Shown: one piece after another, positions 29,296 through 37,056 of the stretch | Position numbering within the stretch: position 1 is the stretch's first letter | How the letters are laid out: every line of letters starts with the position of its first letter | NCBI GenBank assembly: GCA_014896235.1 | Contig: JADBKU010000005.1 | Span: 1-64,000 of the forward strand | Reading direction: 5' to 3' | DNA length: 64,000 bases | Source: a bacterium | Lineage (GTDB): Bacteria; Desulfobacterota; Binatia; Binatales; Binataceae | Notes under the pieces: generated by a model | The model's input: only the letters and a program-made list of their open reading frames with translations | What the model was told of the DNA's origin: nothing | The model's database searches: none | Program-made: the position numbers and the translations under genes

Positions 29296-29736
29296 ATGGG
29301 CGAAACGGGACGGCGAAGAATGGGCGAAACAAGATTGACGGCTAACCAACGGACCGCGCTGGCGGCGGCCATGCGATGCGGCTTTCTGGCCGAAGAGCGC
29401 GCCGACAGCAAGGTGCGTGCCGCATTTTATCGGGGCTGCGTTTTACGCGGCGCGCCCTTCATCAGGGTCGTGCGGCGCGGGACCAAAGCTCGATTCGAGT
29501 ATAGCAACGAGCCGACCTGGAGGCCGGAAACCGGCTGGCTGATATTGACGCCCGAAGAGTGCGCGCGGGCTAGTGCCCTGCTCGGGCGCGCCTTGACCGC
29601 GCACGGATGGGCCGCGTGCGGGCGCGAATCGATGCGCGCTTTGCGATGCGATCCGTCGCGGCTGATCGACGCGGCAACCGCGATCGCAACGTTGGCCCGC
29701 GCCGCTCGTGCGCTCCCGGCGGAGGTCGGACGATGA
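29296..29736 (+). CDS. Hypothetical protein of the integrated element
   Basis: 146 residues from the ATG at 29296, preceded by GGAGCGAGG; an internal ATG at 29320 is possible. Alpha/beta composition with GTKARFEYSNEPTW and GWLILTPEECARASALLG; three further Cys residues are present. No family recognised. The stop overlaps the next gene by 4 bases (ATGA). Confidence 0.6.
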   Translation: MGETGRRRMGETRLTANQRTALAAAMRCGFLAEERADSKVRAAFYRGCVLRGAPFIRVVRRGTKARFEYSNEPTWRPETGWLILTPEECARASALLGRALTAHGWAACGRESMRALRCDPSRLIDAATAIATLARAARALPAEVGR

Positions 29737-30062
29737 CCGGGATTCGACTAATCGGCGGGCAGATGGCGTTGCCGGGGCTTGGACCGGCGGCGGCGGACGG
29801 CTTCCGTTTCACCTGGTGGACCGCGCGCGAGGGCGCGCCGTGCTGGATCGAGTATCGCGGAGCGTGGCGGGCGGGCGTGATCGTCCATCGCGGGCGGGCG
29901 ACCGTGGGCGTGGCGTTGACCGACCATGCCGGGCGCACGCGCTACGTCCGGCGCGCATACCAGGACTTGCGCCGGCGGACGGTCCGCCCGGCGCTGCGGG
30001 CGATCGGCGGCGGCCGGGGCGGCGCGCGGCAGGGATCGGACGGGCGGAGCGAAGAGGGGTGA
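29733..30062 (+). CDS. Hypothetical small beta-rich protein
   Basis: 109 residues starting MTGIRLIGGQMALPG. The core (FTWWTAREGAPCWIEYRG, WRAGVIVHRGRATVGVAL) alternates short strands and turns, SH3-like in appearance. The tail is Gly/Arg-rich. Coupled to the preceding gene by a 4-base overlap. No family recognised. Confidence 0.55.
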   Translation: MTGIRLIGGQMALPGLGPAAADGFRFTWWTAREGAPCWIEYRGAWRAGVIVHRGRATVGVALTDHAGRTRYVRRAYQDLRRRTVRPALRAIGGGRGGARQGSDGRSEEG

Positions 30063-30064
30063 AC

Positions 30065-30343
30065 ATGGGCATCAGGCGAAAGACGATCGCGGGCGCGGAC
30101 CCGCTGCGCGCCGTGCGCGACGTGCTGCGCGCGACCGGCGGCGCGGCCAAGGTCGAAGAGTTGTATCGGCTGTTGAGCGCTGAGGAAGCCGCCGAATTTT
30201 TGGGAATGTCGCTCAATACGGTGCGCCACATGACATCGCGCGGCGAACTGCCGGTGATCCGAACCGGCAAGCGCGGCGTCGGCTATCGGCTCGCGGACCT
30301 GATCGCGTGGCAGGATTCCCGGCGCGAAGCGATGGCGCGCTGA
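30065..30343 (+). CDS. Helix-turn-helix protein, excisionase-like
   Basis: 92 residues. LLSAEEAAEFLGMSLNTVRH followed by MTSRGELPVIRTGKRGVGYR is a clear HTH_17 / excisionase domain. Two bases separate it from the preceding stop. Second of three small HTH proteins in the element. Confidence 0.78.
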   Translation: MGIRRKTIAGADPLRAVRDVLRATGGAAKVEELYRLLSAEEAAEFLGMSLNTVRHMTSRGELPVIRTGKRGVGYRLADLIAWQDSRREAMAR

Positions 30344-30425
30344 CCGGACCGCGAACGCGCCCGCCATCCACCGCGCGGCGCGCTCGATTGGCGGTCTTTG
30401 GTGGACAGGTGTTAAGGTGCGCCCG

Positions 30426-30692
30426 ATGGCGAAACGCAAAGAGACGGACTGGTTGGACATAGCGGCCGTGATGCGGCGGCTCGGGCTGTCGCGGGCGGCG
30501 ATTTACAAGGCCGTCGAAAGCGGGCGGTTGCGCGGCCGGAAAATCCCGGTGACGCGCGAGGTGTTGCGCTTCGATCCGGCCAGCGTCGCCGCTTTCGAGG
30601 TGTCGAAATCGCATCAGAAGCGCGGCCGGCGCGCGGCGGCGGCGCGGCGCAAGCGGGCGCGGAAGGTTGACAATCATCAACCTAAGCGGTAA
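30426..30692 (+). CDS. Helix-turn-helix protein, AlpA/excisionase-like
   Basis: 88 residues from the ATG at 30426; a GTG at 30417 is possible. TDWLDIAAVMRRLGLSRAAIYKAVESGRLRG (in two parts) reads as an HTH_17 domain; the C-terminus is a strongly basic tail (KRGRRAAAARRKRARK) that should bind DNA non-specifically. Third HTH protein of the element. Confidence 0.75.
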   Translation: MAKRKETDWLDIAAVMRRLGLSRAAIYKAVESGRLRGRKIPVTREVLRFDPASVAAFEVSKSHQKRGRRAAAARRKRARKVDNHQPKR

Positions 30693-30769
30693 GCGGTGGA
30701 AGCGAACGACGCCGGGACGATGGACGATCGGCCAGAGGAGGGCGCGGCGTCGGCCGCGCGGTAAATGAC

Positions 30770-31057
30770 ATGGACGCTATCCTGATTCCACAAGTCGCCC
30801 TTGATGACTTTTGGGGCGGTACGACCGATGTGCCGTGTTCGTGCGGCGGACTGATTCGATGGGCTGAGGCCGGGTATGTCCCCGGTGCGCGGGCGTGCGA
30901 TCGGTGCCTCGTGCTGTACGCGGTGCGCGGACGCGGCGCGGATCGCCGACTCGTACCGCAAACGTCTAGCGCTGACCATATCGACGACGCGGATGAGACG
31001 GTCGATCGCGATGGTCTCTACCGAGTGCCGGACGACTATTTCCGTCGCGAGCTTTGA
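30770..31057 (+). CDS. Hypothetical Cys-containing protein
   Basis: 95 residues. C-x-C near residue 23 (DVPCSCGGLIRWAEAG) and C-x2-C near residue 43 (ACDRCLVLYAV) could make one zinc site. The C-terminal third is acidic. Two bases separate it from the HNH gene. No family recognised. Confidence 0.5.
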   Translation: MDAILIPQVALDDFWGGTTDVPCSCGGLIRWAEAGYVPGARACDRCLVLYAVRGRGADRRLVPQTSSADHIDDADETVDRDGLYRVPDDYFRREL

Positions 31058-31059
31058 CG

Positions 31060-31425
31060 ATGCCCCTGCCTGCCGCGGCCGTGCAAGCGGCGTTGACCAA
31101 GGGCGGCGGCCGGTGTTGGTACTGCGGACTGCCGTTAGTCGCCGCAAGCGCCGACTTCACGATCGATCACGTCATACCCCGCAATCGCGGCGGAACCGAC
31201 CTGAGCGGCAACCTGGTTCCGGCGTGCCGGACGTGCAACACGCTCAAGGGAACGGGCACGATCGAGGAATTGCGCGAGAAGCTGGCGGCGCGCGCCGGCC
31301 GCGTCCAACCGCCGCCCGGCCTGATCGCCGTGGCGCGTCGCGACGGAAGGCGCGAAACGCCGCGCCGGATGGAGCCGCGCGACTTGTACGAATTCCACTT
31401 TGAACGGGCGGGGCTGAAACCGTGA
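31060..31425 (+). CDS. HNH endonuclease
   Basis: 121 residues from the ATG at 31060; a TTG at 31054 overlaps the previous stop. The fold is plain: CWYCGLPL, FTIDHVIPRNRGGTDLSGN and CRTCNTLKG, giving the HNH metal site plus two CxxC zinc knuckles. HNH proteins of this size occur in phages, satellites and islands as packaging, homing or defence nucleases; no terminase is nearby. Overlaps the next gene by 4 bases (GTGA). Confidence 0.9.
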   Translation: MPLPAAAVQAALTKGGGRCWYCGLPLVAASADFTIDHVIPRNRGGTDLSGNLVPACRTCNTLKGTGTIEELREKLAARAGRVQPPPGLIAVARRDGRRETPRRMEPRDLYEFHFERAGLKP

Positions 31426-31814
31426 ACGCGCCGGCGTCGGCGGTATGCCCGCGATGCGACGCGGCGGCGCTGTTTCCCGGCGCACGCTATTGCGGCCATT
31501 GCGGCGCGCCGCTGGCCGACGCCGAAACCGATCCGGCGGCGCGGCATAGGCCGGCGGCGGGGCGATTCTCCCACGTCGCCATGCGCCGGATCGCCCTATC
31601 CTGCCCCGAGTGCGGCGAGCCGATGCGGTTTGGCTTCCGCCGCGTCTGCCGGCGATGCGGCGCGCGGTTGGTGATGGTCCCGCGCCTGCTGCATCCGAAT
31701 CACGTGCGCGTTTACGTCGCGGGACCGCGCGCGGCGCTGGCCGATCTGGCGGTCGATGTTTTCTGGCTGGCGGTTGGGATCGCGGCGCTGGCCGCGCTCG
31801 GGGCGATCATCTAG
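31422..31814 (+). CDS. Zinc-ribbon protein with C-terminal membrane segment (element copy)
   Basis: 130 residues, GTG start in a GTGA overlap with the HNH gene. Two zinc ribbons (CPRCDAAALFPGARYCGHCG and SCPECGEPMRFGFRRVCRRC), then HPNHVRVYV and a hydrophobic segment at about residues 105-128. It is a clear paralogue of the gene at 33292, just outside attR at the head of the nitrile hydratase operon. It lies directly before int. Confidence 0.82.
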   Translation: MNAPASAVCPRCDAAALFPGARYCGHCGAPLADAETDPAARHRPAAGRFSHVAMRRIALSCPECGEPMRFGFRRVCRRCGARLVMVPRLLHPNHVRVYVAGPRAALADLAVDVFWLAVGIAALAALGAII

Positions 31815-31827
31815 CGAGGTTAAGAAC

Positions 31828-32922
31828 ATGGCGCGTGGGAGAACCGGCAGGGATATCGGCGTAATCGAAAAGCCGAAAGGCTCCGGCAAGTGGTGGGCGC
31901 TGGTCAAGTACCGGGGCAAACAGTATTGGCGGCGCGCCGCGAACAAGACGCACGCGCGCGACTTGTACCACGAAATCAAAACCGCCATCCGCAAGGGCGA
32001 ATGGCCGCCCAAGCAGGAGCAGGCGGCGGCGCGATTCGACGACCTGCTTGCCGACTATCGAGACGCCAAGCGCCGCGAGGGCAAGGCCGTGATGGCAAGC
32101 AACGTGGGATATGCGCGCTTGCTCGATCGGTTCGGCGGACTGTCGGCGAGCGAGATTACATCCGACGAAGTGGATCGATGGCGGCGCGATCTGGCGGAGT
32201 CTATGGCTCCGGCGACCGTCAATCTTCACCTGTGCCTGTTGCGCGCGATCCTGCGCCACGGCTTGCGCGCGCGACGCATCGAGGCCGCCGCCCTGCCGGA
32301 TATCCGCCCGCTCAAGACCAACAATAAGGTGATTCGCTATCTGACCGACGACGAAGAGCGGCGGCTTATAGGCGCGCTTCCCGAGCACTTGCGCCCACTG
32401 GTGTTAGTCGCGATTCATACCGGGATGCGCAAGGGCGAACTGGTCAATCTCACGTGGGCCGACGTGGATTTTGTCGGCGGGATCGTATGGGTGCGCGAGG
32501 CCAAATCCGGCGAAGGGCGGCGCATCCCGTTAAGCGCAACCGCACACAAGGCATTGATGGAATTACGCGAGCGCCGGCGCAAGCGGCTCAAAGCGAAAGT
32601 GGTCAATCGCTTCGAGGCGGCCGGCCACGTCTTCGCGGCGGCGCACGGCGGATCGCTGATGAATCTCAATCGCGATTGGTGCGCGGCGGTCAAGCGGGCC
32701 GGGCTTGAAGCGTTCCGCTTTCACGACTTGCGCCATACGTTCGCGTCGCGGCTGGCGATGGCGGGCGTGGACCTGTACCGCGTGCAAACCCTGATGGGGC
32801 ATAAGACGCCGGCGATGACGCTCCGCTATGCGCATCTAAGCCCGCAGCATTTGCGCGCGGCGGTCGAAACGCTCGATGCGCCGGGACCGAAGCCGTGGGC
32901 GGCGGAGCGCGCTCGGAGTTAA
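31828..32922 (+). CDS. int: Tyrosine-type site-specific integrase
   Basis: 364 residues. An N-terminal AP2-like arm-binding part (residues about 10-50) and a SAM-like core-binding domain (about 65-160) precede the catalytic domain. Catalytic residues by position: Arg 201 (HTGMRKGEL), Lys 226, His 299 and Arg 302 (HDLRHTFASRL), His 325 (MGHKTPAMT) and nucleophile Tyr 334 (YAHLSP). Complete and apparently intact. It lies 138 bases from attR and should catalyse recombination at the tRNA-Met site. Confidence 0.95.
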   Translation: MARGRTGRDIGVIEKPKGSGKWWALVKYRGKQYWRRAANKTHARDLYHEIKTAIRKGEWPPKQEQAAARFDDLLADYRDAKRREGKAVMASNVGYARLLDRFGGLSASEITSDEVDRWRRDLAESMAPATVNLHLCLLRAILRHGLRARRIEAAALPDIRPLKTNNKVIRYLTDDEERRLIGALPEHLRPLVLVAIHTGMRKGELVNLTWADVDFVGGIVWVREAKSGEGRRIPLSATAHKALMELRERRRKRLKAKVVNRFEAAGHVFAAAHGGSLMNLNRDWCAAVKRAGLEAFRFHDLRHTFASRLAMAGVDLYRVQTLMGHKTPAMTLRYAHLSPQHLRAAVETLDAPGPKPWAAERARS

Positions 32923-32944
32923 CATAATCCGCGCCGCCGGCCAG

Positions 32945-32966
32945 CTAACCTTCTGGCTAACCTTCC
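32945..32966. repeat. Right double CTAACCTT site (putative integrase arm site)
   Basis: Same arrangement and orientation as 24336-24357, with one mismatch in the 4-base spacer. It lies between int and attR. Confidence 0.6.
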
Positions 32967-32977
32967 AACCGCAATTC

Positions 32978-33040
32978 GGGGCATCTAGAGACAGGTGGGG
33001 ATGCTGGATTTACAAGCGTTTTCCTGCCGGGAGATGCCCC
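32978..33040. repeat. Long inverted repeat between int and attR
   Basis: GGGGCATCT (32978-32986) pairs with AGATGCCCC (33032-33040), with an inner ACAGG/CCTG pairing. It may shape the right attachment region or end int transcription. Confidence 0.5.
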
Positions 33041-33060
33041 AAGATGCACGCCGTGGCCGT

Positions 33061-33105
33061 CTCATATCCGCAGTGTCGCAGGTTCGACTCCTGCCGCCGC
33101 CACCA
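33061..33105 (+). other. attR: duplicated tRNA-Met 3' half, right end of the element
   Basis: 45 bases identical to 24220-24264. It has no 5' half of the tRNA and is not a functional gene. The 186 bases from here to 33291 hold the promoter region of the nitrile hydratase operon, with a TAGAAT -10-like word at 33179. Confidence 0.93.
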
Positions 33106-33291
33106 ATCAAATCTCTGCCGCATCGTTAACTGCGGTGGAATCGTTTGCCGGCGTTGCTCTTGCGCAGGGCAATTCGACTAGAATCGTCATGTGCTCTCGC
33201 GACGCCTGGCGTGGACTTTCCGCGATTTTGTGTTGTCCGCCTCTGTCCGGCTGTATCCTCCGCGGCTGTGCCTGCCGCAGGAAGCGCAACC

Positions 33292-33765
33292 GTGAGCGAT
33301 CCGCGCGCGTGTCCGCGATGCGGCGCGGCGCCCGATATTTCCGGCGCGCGCTTTTGCGGACATTGCGGGGCGCCGCTGGCCGCCGCGCCCCGGCGCTATC
33401 ACGGCCCGCCGCATCTGAAACTCAAAGGCCGGCCCGCGTTTTCATGCCCCGAATGCGGCGCGCCGATGCGCCTGGGATTCCGCCACGTATGCCGCAACTG
33501 TGGCGCCGAGTTGTGCACGGTCCCGATGATATTCCATCCGAGCCACGTGCGAGTTTACGTAAAGGGATTGAGAGCGGCGGGCGCGATGCTCATTTACGAC
33601 ATCGTCTGGTATGCGATCGTGCTGGGCGCGCTCGCGTTGATCGGCGCCGCGATTACGCATCGCGCGCCCGTAAAAAATTCGGCTTATGGCAGGCGCGCCA
33701 GCGCGCTTGACCGTGGCGTGGCCGAGGACTTAGCCTCGATCCTCAGCGCAGGCCGATCTGGATGA
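33292..33765 (+). CDS. Zinc-ribbon membrane protein at the head of the nitrile hydratase operon
   Basis: 157 residues, GTG start after AGGAAG. Two zinc ribbons (CPRCGAAPDISGARFCGHCG and SCPECGAPMRLGFRHVCRNC), the motif HPSHVRVYV and a membrane segment at about residues 96-120. The stop overlaps the start of nthB by 4 bases (ATGA), so it is translated with the enzyme. It could help in metal delivery, maturation or anchoring, but this is inference. Paralogue of the gene at 31422 inside the neighbouring element. Confidence 0.8.
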   Translation: MSDPRACPRCGAAPDISGARFCGHCGAPLAAAPRRYHGPPHLKLKGRPAFSCPECGAPMRLGFRHVCRNCGAELCTVPMIFHPSHVRVYVKGLRAAGAMLIYDIVWYAIVLGALALIGAAITHRAPVKNSAYGRRASALDRGVAEDLASILSAGRSG

Positions 33766-34517
33766 ACGGAATACACGACATGGGAGGCATGCACGGCTTC
33801 GGGCCGATTCCGCGCGAAGCGAACGAACCGGTATTTCACGCCGGATGGGAACGCAGAATGTTCGCGATCGCGCTCGCGACGTTCGCCCGCCGCATCTTCA
33901 ATGTCGATGAATTCCGGCGCGCGATCGAACAAATACCGCCCGCCGATTATCTGCGCTCTTCATACTATGAGCGCTGGATGCGTGCGTTTATCGCCTTGCT
34001 GCAGGAGAAAAATATCGCCAGCGCGGAAGAAATCGAGTCGGCATCGCGGCAAGCCCTTGGCGGCGGCGCGGCTGGCCCGCTTTCCGCGCCACGCACGACG
34101 GCGGCGACGCCGCCGGCGGCGATCGGCGCCGCGCGCCCGCGCGCCCATCGCCGCGTTCCGGCGCGCTTCAAACCCGGCGATCGAGTGATCGCACGCAATC
34201 TGAATTCCGAGCATCATACGCGCTTGCCGCGCTATGCGCGCGGGCGGCGCGGTGTGATCCGGCGGGATTGGGGCGTTTTCATCCTGCCGGATTCGCACGC
34301 GCATGGCGGCGCGATCGATCTGTGTCATTGCTATTCGGTGGAGTTTGACAGCCGCGAATTGTGGGGCGACGAACATCCCGCGGGCGAATCGGTCCTGCTC
34401 GATCTTTGGGAGCCTTATCTTGAGTCTGCCGCGGCGAAACGCGGCGCCGCTTCAGCGTCCGGCAAGCGCCGGACCACCAAGCCCGCGGTCGGGCGCAGAC
34501 GGCTAGCAAAACCATGA
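33762..34517 (+). CDS. nthB: Nitrile hydratase beta subunit
   Basis: Beta chain of the enzyme that hydrates nitriles to amides, cytosolic. 251 residues. The N-terminus [15 protein letters not shown] is the family hallmark; the C-terminal SH3-like domain has [25 protein letters not shown] and the metal-near [21 protein letters not shown] basic 25-residue tail follows. Overlaps the alpha gene by 4 bases. Beta before alpha is the order usual for cobalt enzymes. Confidence 0.95.
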   Translation: MNGIHDMGGMHGFGPIPREANEPVFHAGWERRMFAIALATFARRIFNVDEFRRAIEQIPPADYLRSSYYERWMRAFIALLQEKNIASAEEIESASRQALGGGAAGPLSAPRTTAATPPAAIGAARPRAHRRVPARFKPGDRVIARNLNSEHHTRLPRYARGRRGVIRRDWGVFILPDSHAHGGAIDLCHCYSVEFDSRELWGDEHPAGESVLLDLWEPYLESAAAKRGAASASGKRRTTKPAVGRRRLAKP

Positions 34518-35158
34518 GCGACCACGACCATCGCGATCATAATGAGCCTGAAAGCGGTCCCGCGCTGCGGGTCAAGGCTATTGAATCTCTGCTCGTCGAA
34601 AAGGGCCTTGTCGATCCGGCCGCGCTCGACGCGATTGTCGATCACTACGAAAACAAGGTCGGCCCGCGAATCGGCGCGCGTGTCGTGGCGCGCGCGTGGA
34701 TCGATCCGCGATTTCGCCGGCGATTGCTGGCGGATGCGGTCGCGGCGATCGCCGAGTTGGGCATTCCGTCGGGACCCGAGGGCGAACATCTGATGGTCGT
34801 CGAGAATACGCCGGAGGTGCATAACCTGATCGTCTGCACGCTCTGCTCATGCTATCCGTGGCCGGTGCTCGGGCTTCCGCCGACATGGTACAAAAGTTTC
34901 GCCTATCGCTCGCGAGCGGTTTCCGATCCGCGCGGCGTGCTGCGCGAATTCGGCGTCGAGCTCGATCCGGGCGTGGAAATCCGCGTATGGGACAGCAGCG
35001 CTGAACTGCGCTACATGGTGCTCCCGCTCCGTCCCGCAGGAACCGAAAAACTAAGCGAAGGCGAACTTGCGGGTTTGGTGACGCGCGACGCGATGATCGG
35101 GACCGCCGTTGTAAAATATCCGCCTGATACGGCTGCGCGCGCGGCCGAACGGGATTGA
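34514..35158 (+). CDS. nthA: Nitrile hydratase alpha subunit, cobalt type
   Basis: Catalytic alpha chain, 214 residues. The metal-binding claw VCTLCSC has Cys 108, 111 and 113, and is followed by [19 protein letters not shown]. Thr rather than Ser after the first Cys marks the non-corrin cobalt type; the two later Cys are normally oxidised to sulfinate and sulfenate. No amidase gene is nearby to use the amide product. Confidence 0.96.
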   Translation: MSDHDHRDHNEPESGPALRVKAIESLLVEKGLVDPAALDAIVDHYENKVGPRIGARVVARAWIDPRFRRRLLADAVAAIAELGIPSGPEGEHLMVVENTPEVHNLIVCTLCSCYPWPVLGLPPTWYKSFAYRSRAVSDPRGVLREFGVELDPGVEIRVWDSSAELRYMVLPLRPAGTEKLSEGELAGLVTRDAMIGTAVVKYPPDTAARAAERD

Positions 35159-35177
35159 ATTGCGCCGCCGCGGAATA

Positions 35178-35555
35178 ATGGCCGAACGAATCGCCATAAG
35201 GATTCCCGAATTCCCGCCCGAAACGGACGTGTTTGCGGAGCCGTGGGAAGCGCGCGCGTTCGCGCTCGCGGTTGAATTGCAGGCGCGCGGCCATTTCCAA
35301 TGGGCCGAATTCCGCGCTCGCCTGATCGAGGAAATTGCCGCCGAAGACTCTTCGCCGGCAGACGAAAGCGGGGATCGCCCCACGCCCGAACGAAGCGCTG
35401 GCTACTACCGGTGCTGGCTCCGCGCGTTCGAGCGTCTGACGCTGGCAAAGGGCATCCTTGACCGGCCCAGCATCGACCGGCGAGCTGATTCGATAGCCGC
35501 TTCGCCGCCCGCGCGCACGCGCGCTCACGGCCGCGGGCCGGTTCGGATTGCATAA
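35178..35555 (+). CDS. Nitrile hydratase accessory protein (beta-like activator)
   Basis: 125 residues. FAEPWEARAFALAVELQARGHFQWAEFRARLIEEI (in parts) and YYRCWLRAFERLTLAKGI resemble the N-terminal half of the beta subunit; such beta-like proteins (P14K/NhlE type) act in cobalt insertion and alpha-chain exchange. The start at 35178 is chosen over a TTG at 35160. It follows nthA by 19 bases. Confidence 0.85.
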   Translation: MAERIAIRIPEFPPETDVFAEPWEARAFALAVELQARGHFQWAEFRARLIEEIAAEDSSPADESGDRPTPERSAGYYRCWLRAFERLTLAKGILDRPSIDRRADSIAASPPARTRAHGRGPVRIA

Positions 35556-35559
35556 CGGC

Positions 35560-35871
35560 ATGGGACGAGTTGTCGTCACGGCGTTGATCACCGCGATCGC
35601 AGCGATCGCGATTGGATGGCTGGTCTGGAGCCGGATGGCGGCGCGCGCCGCGGCGGCTCACGCCGCCGACCAATCGGAAATCGCCGCGCTGACGGAGCAG
35701 CGGACGCAATTGCAGGCGCAAAACGAGCAGCTTCAATCCGAATTGAAAAAAGTTCAGGCCGAGGAAGAGCGCCTGTCCTCGATCAACAATGAACTCGCCG
35801 AGGCGCTGGAGAAAGCGCGCCTGACCGGGAAAATTCCACCGCCAAGCGCCCTGCCCTATCCCCCCAAATAA
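35560..35871 (+). CDS. Single-pass membrane protein with coiled coil
   Basis: 103 residues. Membrane segment at about residues 6-26, then a long heptad-rich coiled coil (LTEQRTQLQAQNEQLQSEL) and a Pro-rich end. The gene starts 4 bases after the accessory gene, so it is probably in the operon. No family recognised; the link to nitrile hydratase may be only positional. It converges on def. Confidence 0.6.
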   Translation: MGRVVVTALITAIAAIAIGWLVWSRMAARAAAAHAADQSEIAALTEQRTQLQAQNEQLQSELKKVQAEEERLSSINNELAEALEKARLTGKIPPPSALPYPPK

Positions 35872-35916
35872 TCCGGCGACTCAAACCGGCGCGGCGCCGC
35901 CGCCAATTCGCTGCGA

Positions 35917-36453
35917 CTAGGTCGCAGGCTTAAGCGCGAACCGCCGCCATTCCGCAAGATGCGACAAGGTGCGCAGATCGCGCATCCGGTCAAGATAAAC
36001 CTCGCCGCGCAAATGGTCGGTTTCGTGCTGAATCACTCGCGCATGAAAATCGCGAGCCACAAAATCGAACGGTTCGCCAGAGCGACCGAGCGCCTTGACC
36101 CGCAATTCGCGATATCTCGGCGCGACTCCCCGCATCTCGGGAATACTCAGGCACCCTTCCCATCCGTCGAGCGTCGCGTGTTCGGTGATCGTCACTTCCG
36201 GATTGATCAGGAAGGTCAATGGCACGCTTGGCGCGTCCGGATAATTTGCGGGACGTTCGACCTCGAGCACCGCGACCTGAATCGAGAGATGAACCTGCGG
36301 CGCGGCCAGCCCAACGCCCTCATACTCACGCATCGTCTCGACCAAATCATCGAGCAGGCGCTGAAATTGCGGAGTTGAGATTTGCGCGGGATCGACCGGA
36401 TGCGCCGGAGTGCGTATAACGGGATGGCCAAGGCGCGCGACTTTGAGTATCAC
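35917..36453 (-). CDS. def: Peptide deformylase
   Basis: Removes the N-formyl group from nascent proteins. 178 residues. Three motifs: GVGLAAPQVH, EGCLSIP and QHETDHLRG; the metal ligands are the Cys of motif 2 and the two His of motif 3. No fmt gene adjoins. Confidence 0.96.
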   Translation of the reverse strand: MILKVARLGHPVIRTPAHPVDPAQISTPQFQRLLDDLVETMREYEGVGLAAPQVHLSIQVAVLEVERPANYPDAPSVPLTFLINPEVTITEHATLDGWEGCLSIPEMRGVAPRYRELRVKALGRSGEPFDFVARDFHARVIQHETDHLRGEVYLDRMRDLRTLSHLAEWRRFALKPAT

Positions 36454-36675
36454 CGGATAAGCTCCGCCAAGTGATTAGTACAGCTAATGACTATGACAGA
36501 TATGAGTACACCCGACGGCGAACGCCGCGCCATCCGGAATTTACGCCGCGAGCATTTTCGCCAGCGCCGCCGGGATTTGCGCAAAAAGAATGCGAGGCGA
36601 CAAGGCGTCGCCCCGCATGGTCCTGCAGGTATTTGCACGGTGCGCTTCCCAGCGCGCCGGGTCGGACGAGAGAAA

Positions 36676-36885
36676 CTACTCTTTGCCGTCCGCGGCGTAA
36701 TCCTCGAGCTCGCGACCGGCTTCCTCCGCCTGGGTCCGCCACTTGTCGATCGACTCTAGGTTGAAACGCCAGTCGCTGCCCACTTTGAAGGCAGGCAACT
36801 GCTTCTTCTTGAGAAGGCGGTAAATAGTGGAGGGATGAACCCTGAGGTAGCTGGCTACTTCTTCCAGCGTCATTACTCTCGCCAT
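36676..36885 (-). CDS. Small helix-turn-helix protein, excisionase family
   Basis: 69 residues from the ATG at 36885. MTLEEVASYLRVHPSTIYRL and FKVGSDWRFNLESIDKW form a typical HTH_17 domain. A longer GTG start at 36927 lies next to the predicted -10 box and is unlikely. Stand-alone chromosomal gene; a similar small HTH protein is common in deltaproteobacterial genomes. Target unknown. Confidence 0.85.
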   Translation of the reverse strand: MARVMTLEEVASYLRVHPSTIYRLLKKKQLPAFKVGSDWRFNLESIDKWRTQAEEAGRELEDYAADGKE

Positions 36886-36931
36886 CGCCGCACCCTTTCC
36901 CTGTCTGCGCGCCGGTGGCCCGGCCACGCTG

Positions 36932-36965
36932 ATTTTAAGCTAACAAATTGTCAACACAAAGACAA
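36932..36965 (-). promoter_or_regulatory. Promoter and operator-like repeat of the 36676 HTH gene
   Basis: On the minus strand TTGTGT (36954-36959) and TAAAAT (36932-36937) are 16 bases apart. TTGTC and GACAA (36948-36952 and 36961-36965) form an inverted repeat over the -35 box, suggesting autoregulation. Confidence 0.45.
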
Positions 36966-37056
36966 CCAAGCGTGAGCAAGATCAAACCGGCCGACCAACG
37001 CCGTATCGGGCGCTTATTTCAAGGCCTTGGCCGTGCTAACCCGCAGTCGACAGATA

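Larger units (their letters stand above)
24220..33105 (+). mobile_element. Integrative element of about 8.9 kb in tRNA-Met
   Basis: Bounded by a 45-base perfect direct repeat of the tRNA 3' half, with a tyrosine integrase as the last gene before attR. All genes run left to right: a nuclease-like orphan, an unknown gene, an HTH gene, a small gene, a Rep-like ATPase, an iteron-like array, two unknown genes, two more HTH genes, a Cys-containing protein, an HNH nuclease, a zinc-ribbon membrane protein and int. No capsid, portal, relaxase or type IV secretion gene is visible, so it is a plasmid-like integrative element, a phage satellite or an island mobilised in trans. Its base composition is close to that of the host. 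Confidence 0.9.

Noticed and set aside
33061-33105. Second tRNA-Met gene
   Set aside because: Only the 3' half from the anticodon loop is present; the 5' half is missing, so it is an attachment-site copy.
36490-36759. Open frame of 90 codons on the plus strand between def and the HTH gene
   Set aside because: Half of it is antisense to the well-supported HTH gene, composition is Arg-biased and no domain is visible.
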